Shown: positions 15,145-17,481 of the stretch, piece after piece
Numbering within the stretch: position 1 is the first letter of the stretch
Layout of the letters: each line of letters starts with the position of its first letter
NCBI GenBank assembly: GCA_003266105.1
Contig: MVAA01000031.1
Coordinates: 11,631-29,111, forward strand
Reading direction: 5' to 3'
From: Methanosphaera sp. rholeuAM6
GTDB lineage: Archaea; Methanobacteriota; Methanobacteria; Methanobacteriales; Methanobacteriaceae
Length of the DNA stretch: 17,481 nucleotides
Made by a program: the position numbers and the translations under genes
Notes under the pieces: generated by a model
Seen by the model: only the letters and a program-made list of their open reading frames with translations
Databases searched by the model: none
Told to the model about the DNA's origin: nothing

Positions 15145-15597
15145 TTAACTTAAAGAATTGAATATTTCAGTAACAGGATTATCATCTTTTTCCGGAATGT
15201 CCTGATTATCCATAATTGTGTAAGTAATTATATAATTCTTGTTATTTTTTGTGAAAGTGTAAATACAAGCCGTAATATTGAATTTATGGAAATTTTGTTG
15301 ATTTATTTCTATACCATCCGCATCATAATTGTCTTCATCAAGAAGTCTAAAACCAAGTTCTAAACGGTTTTGTCTGGCTTTTTCAATACTTACTACTTCT
15401 CCGCTATAAACAACAATAAACGTGGTATTATTTGATAGAACTACTGAATCACTATAAGTTTCATTAATAACATATCCTTCAGGTATTGTGAAAGTTGAAT
15501 TTGCAAAACTAACAGTTTCAGCATCAATTGCTGTAATGCCAATGAGAGTTAACAGTATTAATGTTAGTATCATGATTGATTTAATTTTCATATTCAT
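15145..15597 (-). CDS. Exported protein with signal peptide, paralogue of the gene at 15788
   Basis: The protein has 150 residues. A signal peptide spans about residues 1-26 (MKIKSIMILTLILLTLIGIT then AIDA, likely cut before ETVSF). The mature part is small and strand-rich: STFTIPEGYVINETYSDSVV, SIEKARQNRLELGF, ACIYTFTKNNKNYIITYTI, ending DNPVTEIFNSLS. It matches its neighbour almost block for block, so the pair arose by tandem duplication. It carries one Cys in the mature part, so no internal disulfide is possible. The function is unknown; the protein is probably outside the membrane. ATG 15591 has the better placed purine-rich site (GGGAAG) and may be the true start. Confidence 0.7.
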   Translation of the reverse strand: MNMKIKSIMILTLILLTLIGITAIDAETVSFANSTFTIPEGYVINETYSDSVVLSNNTTFIVVYSGEVVSIEKARQNRLELGFRLLDEDNYDADGIEINQQNFHKFNITACIYTFTKNNKNYIITYTIMDNQDIPEKDDNPVTEIFNSLS

Positions 15598-15764
15598 CTT
15601 CCCATATCCCTACTTATATTATTTTATGTATTTTAAATGTATTAATAATTATAAATTATTATAATAATAGTAATTTAATAAAACAACAATCCGTTGATTT
15701 AATCATGGAAATAATTACAAAAACAGCTATTTTTGAAAAAAAGCATATAAAATATTTTGCTGTC

Positions 15765-15773
15765 AAAAAAAAA
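15765..15773 (-). terminator. Nine-T run after the exported-protein gene
   Basis: On the minus strand, nine T's occur 15 bases after the stop at 15788. This is a likely archaeal terminator and would separate transcription of the two paralogues. No hairpin of note accompanies it. Confidence 0.45.
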
Positions 15774-15787
15774 TAGATAAATGAAGA

Positions 15788-16237
15788 TTAATTTAATGAA
15801 TTAACAATTTCTGTTACAGGATTATCTTCATTTGATGGAATATCTTGTCCTTCAACCAGGTTGTATGAGATTATATAATCTTTGCCATTTTTGTTGAAAG
15901 TGTATACACAACTGTTAATTCCATCCTTATTGTAATTTTGTTGGTTGACTTCAATACCATTTACGTCATATGTTTCTTCACCGGATAAAGTGAAACCAGC
16001 ATCTAAACGGCTTTGTCTAGCATCTTCAATACTTTTGGTGTCACCGGAGTATATTGCAATGGCTGTATTGTCATTACCTGTGAGAGTAACTGTGTTATCC
16101 GTAGTTTCATTTATTGAAAATCCATCAGGAACAGTAAATGTTGAATCGCCTACAGTTGCCTCTTCAGCATAAATGGCAGTTATACTAAACAGCGTTAAAG
16201 TCATTAACAAAACTAAGAAAATAGACTTAGTTTTCAT
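15788..16237 (-). CDS. Exported protein with signal peptide, paralogue of the gene at 15145
   Basis: The protein has 149 residues. The signal peptide is MKTKSIFLVLLMTLTLFSIT, then AIYA, before EEATVG. The mature part has the same blocks as the paralogue: STFTVPDGFSINE, SIEDARQSRLDAGF, IEVNQQNYNKDGINSCVYTF, KDYIISYNLVEGQDIP, DNPVTEIVNSLN, again with one Cys at the matching place. A very strong ribosome binding site, AAAGGAGG (16249-16256), lies 11 bases from ATG 16237, stronger than that of the paralogue, so this copy may be made in larger amounts. I see no catalytic motif. It may be a surface or cell-wall protein. Confidence 0.72.
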   Translation of the reverse strand: MKTKSIFLVLLMTLTLFSITAIYAEEATVGDSTFTVPDGFSINETTDNTVTLTGNDNTAIAIYSGDTKSIEDARQSRLDAGFTLSGEETYDVNGIEVNQQNYNKDGINSCVYTFNKNGKDYIISYNLVEGQDIPSNEDNPVTEIVNSLN

Positions 16238-16448
16238 AAACTTTTTTTCCTCCTTTATTGATAGTATTATCTTTATTGTAAGTCAATATAAATATTCCCA
16301 TATCCTTTAAATTACATATCATAATTTAAAAATCATTATCTGTTATTTTTAAAGTTCTTATGGGATTTACAATAACTACCCCACATATCTTTTTAATAAT
16401 CAGAAAATATTATTAATAATCTTTAATAAAGAATTATATGTGATTTTT

Positions 16449-17030
16449 ATGGAATTGAAGAAATTTTTAGAAGATATGAACAATGGAAAAACGGTTGAAG
16501 CAAATTCGGAAGAATTGCTTTACTGTGGATACTTAACGCAGGAAGCTCTTAAAATTACCATGAAAATAAATAATGAATATCATACACAGGAGGAAATTCA
16601 GGAACTGTTTGCACAACTAACAGGACAACCCGTTAATAAAACACTTGAAGTAATACCACCATTTCATACAGATTGTGGTAAAAACATTCACTTGGGAGAA
16701 AATGTTTTCATCAATGCCGGATGTAAAATGCAGGATCAGGGCGGAATATACATAGGAGACAAAGTTTTAATCGGACATAACGTAGTATTTGCAACACTTA
16801 ATCATGATGAAAATCCTGAAATCAGAGGAGCATTACATCCCAAACCAATAGTTGTCGGCGACAAAACATGGATTGGTTCAAATTCAACAATACTGTCTGG
16901 CGTAACAATTGGAAAAGGAGCAATAATAGCTGCAGGAGCAGTAGTTACTAAAGACGTGCCTGATAATACTGTGGTGGGAGGTGTACCGGCTAAGTTAATA
17001 AAGAAAATAGATATTGATAAACAGGAATAA
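16449..17030 (+). CDS. Maltose/galactoside-type O-acetyltransferase
   Basis: The protein has 193 residues from ATG 16449. After an N-terminal helical part it forms a left-handed beta-helix of hexapeptide repeats: IHLGENVFINAGCKM, GIYIGDKVLIGHNVVF, VVGDKTWIGSNSTI, VTIGKGAIIAAGAVVTKDVP. The catalytic His is His119 in ATLNHD, and the C-terminal VVGGVPAKLIKKI is typical of the LacA/MAA/NodL group. The family uses acetyl-CoA to acetylate sugar hydroxyls, often surface sugars; the acceptor is unknown. Members are trimers. GTG 16440 is in frame, but GTGAT there works as the ribosome binding site for ATG 16449 (spacer 4), as for xseB and the RNA ligase gene. The gene lies divergent from the exported-protein gene, with 200 bases between them for both promoters. 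Confidence 0.9.
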   Translation: MELKKFLEDMNNGKTVEANSEELLYCGYLTQEALKITMKINNEYHTQEEIQELFAQLTGQPVNKTLEVIPPFHTDCGKNIHLGENVFINAGCKMQDQGGIYIGDKVLIGHNVVFATLNHDENPEIRGALHPKPIVVGDKTWIGSNSTILSGVTIGKGAIIAAGAVVTKDVPDNTVVGGVPAKLIKKIDIDKQE

Positions 17031-17077
17031 CCTTCCCCCCATAATTAATTTAATCTTATTTTAACATATATACTACT

Positions 17078-17481
17078 ATGAAGAAATTATACATTTTTGA
17101 CTTTGATGGAACACTCGTTAACACGTTCTATGATTCAGTAATATCATATAACCAGGCACTAAAGGAGCATAACCTGCCAGAATATGAATATGAATCATTA
17201 GACCAGATAGATTACACAGACTTTGTTGACAATATGACGGATAACATGACAGTACTTGAAACATACTCAAAAATCTATGAAAACAGTGAAAAAGAACATA
17301 CGCTGCCTTATAATGGAATAACTACCGTATTGGAAGAATTAATAAATCAAAAAAAGGAACTGGCAATATGTTCAAACCGTAAACAGGAACAATTGATGGA
17401 ATACACAGAGAAACTCTTTCCCGAAATAAACTTTTCACATATTATAGGTTACACTCCAAACGGTGCCTTTAAACCAAATCC
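17078..17481 (+). CDS. HAD-superfamily phosphatase, phosphoglycolate phosphatase-like (C-terminus off the window)
   Basis: About 134 residues are visible. Motif I is IFDFDGTLVNTF with Asp8 and Asp10, motif II is LAICSNRK with Ser99, and motif III Lys132 begins FKPNP at the edge. A helical cap of about 60 residues lies between motif I and II, as in phosphoglycolate phosphatase and related enzymes. It should hydrolyse a small phosphorylated metabolite. The substrate cannot be named. ATG 17078 is preceded by TTAACATATATAC, a TATA-like stretch, but no clear ribosome binding site is seen, so the message may be leaderless. It follows the acetyltransferase by 47 bases. Confidence 0.9.
   Translation, partial: MKKLYIFDFDGTLVNTFYDSVISYNQALKEHNLPEYEYESLDQIDYTDFVDNMTDNMTVLETYSKIYENSEKEHTLPYNGITTVLEELINQKKELAICSNRKQEQLMEYTEKLFPEINFSHIIGYTPNGAFKPN

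Overview
The window looks like an AT-rich methanogenic archaeon of the Methanobacteriales, most likely Methanosphaera or a close relative. This is inferred from four things: very low GC, short AT-rich intergenic regions with TATA-like boxes, start sites preceded by AGGTGAT- or GTGAT-type ribosome binding sites, and the gene mix (bacterial-type exonuclease VII, small secreted proteins, an RNA ligase, a SAP-domain protein). No rRNA, tRNA or CRISPR array was seen.

Layout. Bases 1-3322 (minus) carry most of a SWIM/SNF2 helicase gene that runs off the left edge. Bases 3546-5266 (minus) hold a toxin-antitoxin-like pair: an Xre-ImmA/IrrE fusion followed, with a 4-base overlap, by a DUF4411 PIN-like protein. 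Bases 5384-6859 (minus) are xseA-xseB, the two subunits of exodeoxyribonuclease VII. Bases 7221-11500 are a patch of intact and broken toxin-antitoxin genes on the plus strand: a dead Panacea/DUF4065 antitoxin gene; an intact three-gene operon (Xre regulator, ImmA/IrrE peptidase, PIN protein); a 540-base repeat-rich spacer; an intact Panacea antitoxin; its RelE-like toxin broken by a one-base frameshift; and remnants of an integrase and of an unidentified antiparallel gene. From 11659 on the genes look like ordinary chromosome: an RNA ligase family protein, a large GNAT/zinc-ribbon/SAP protein, two paralogous exported proteins on the minus strand, a sugar O-acetyltransferase and the start of a HAD phosphatase.

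How the genes fit together. The most interesting content is the pair of related ImmA/PIN modules about 3 kb apart. In the left module the Xre and ImmA domains are fused and the zinc motif is degenerate (NEYAH instead of HExxH). In the right module they are separate genes and the motif is intact (HELYH). Two copies of the Panacea antitoxin gene, one dead and one alive, flank the right module. A tandem motif (AAGTAWT at 21, 28 and 21 base steps) lies just upstream of the live Panacea gene and could be its operator. Broken toxins, dead antitoxins and an integrase scrap suggest a site of repeated gain and decay of mobile stress or defence cassettes. All functions are read from the sequence alone; none was checked against a database.
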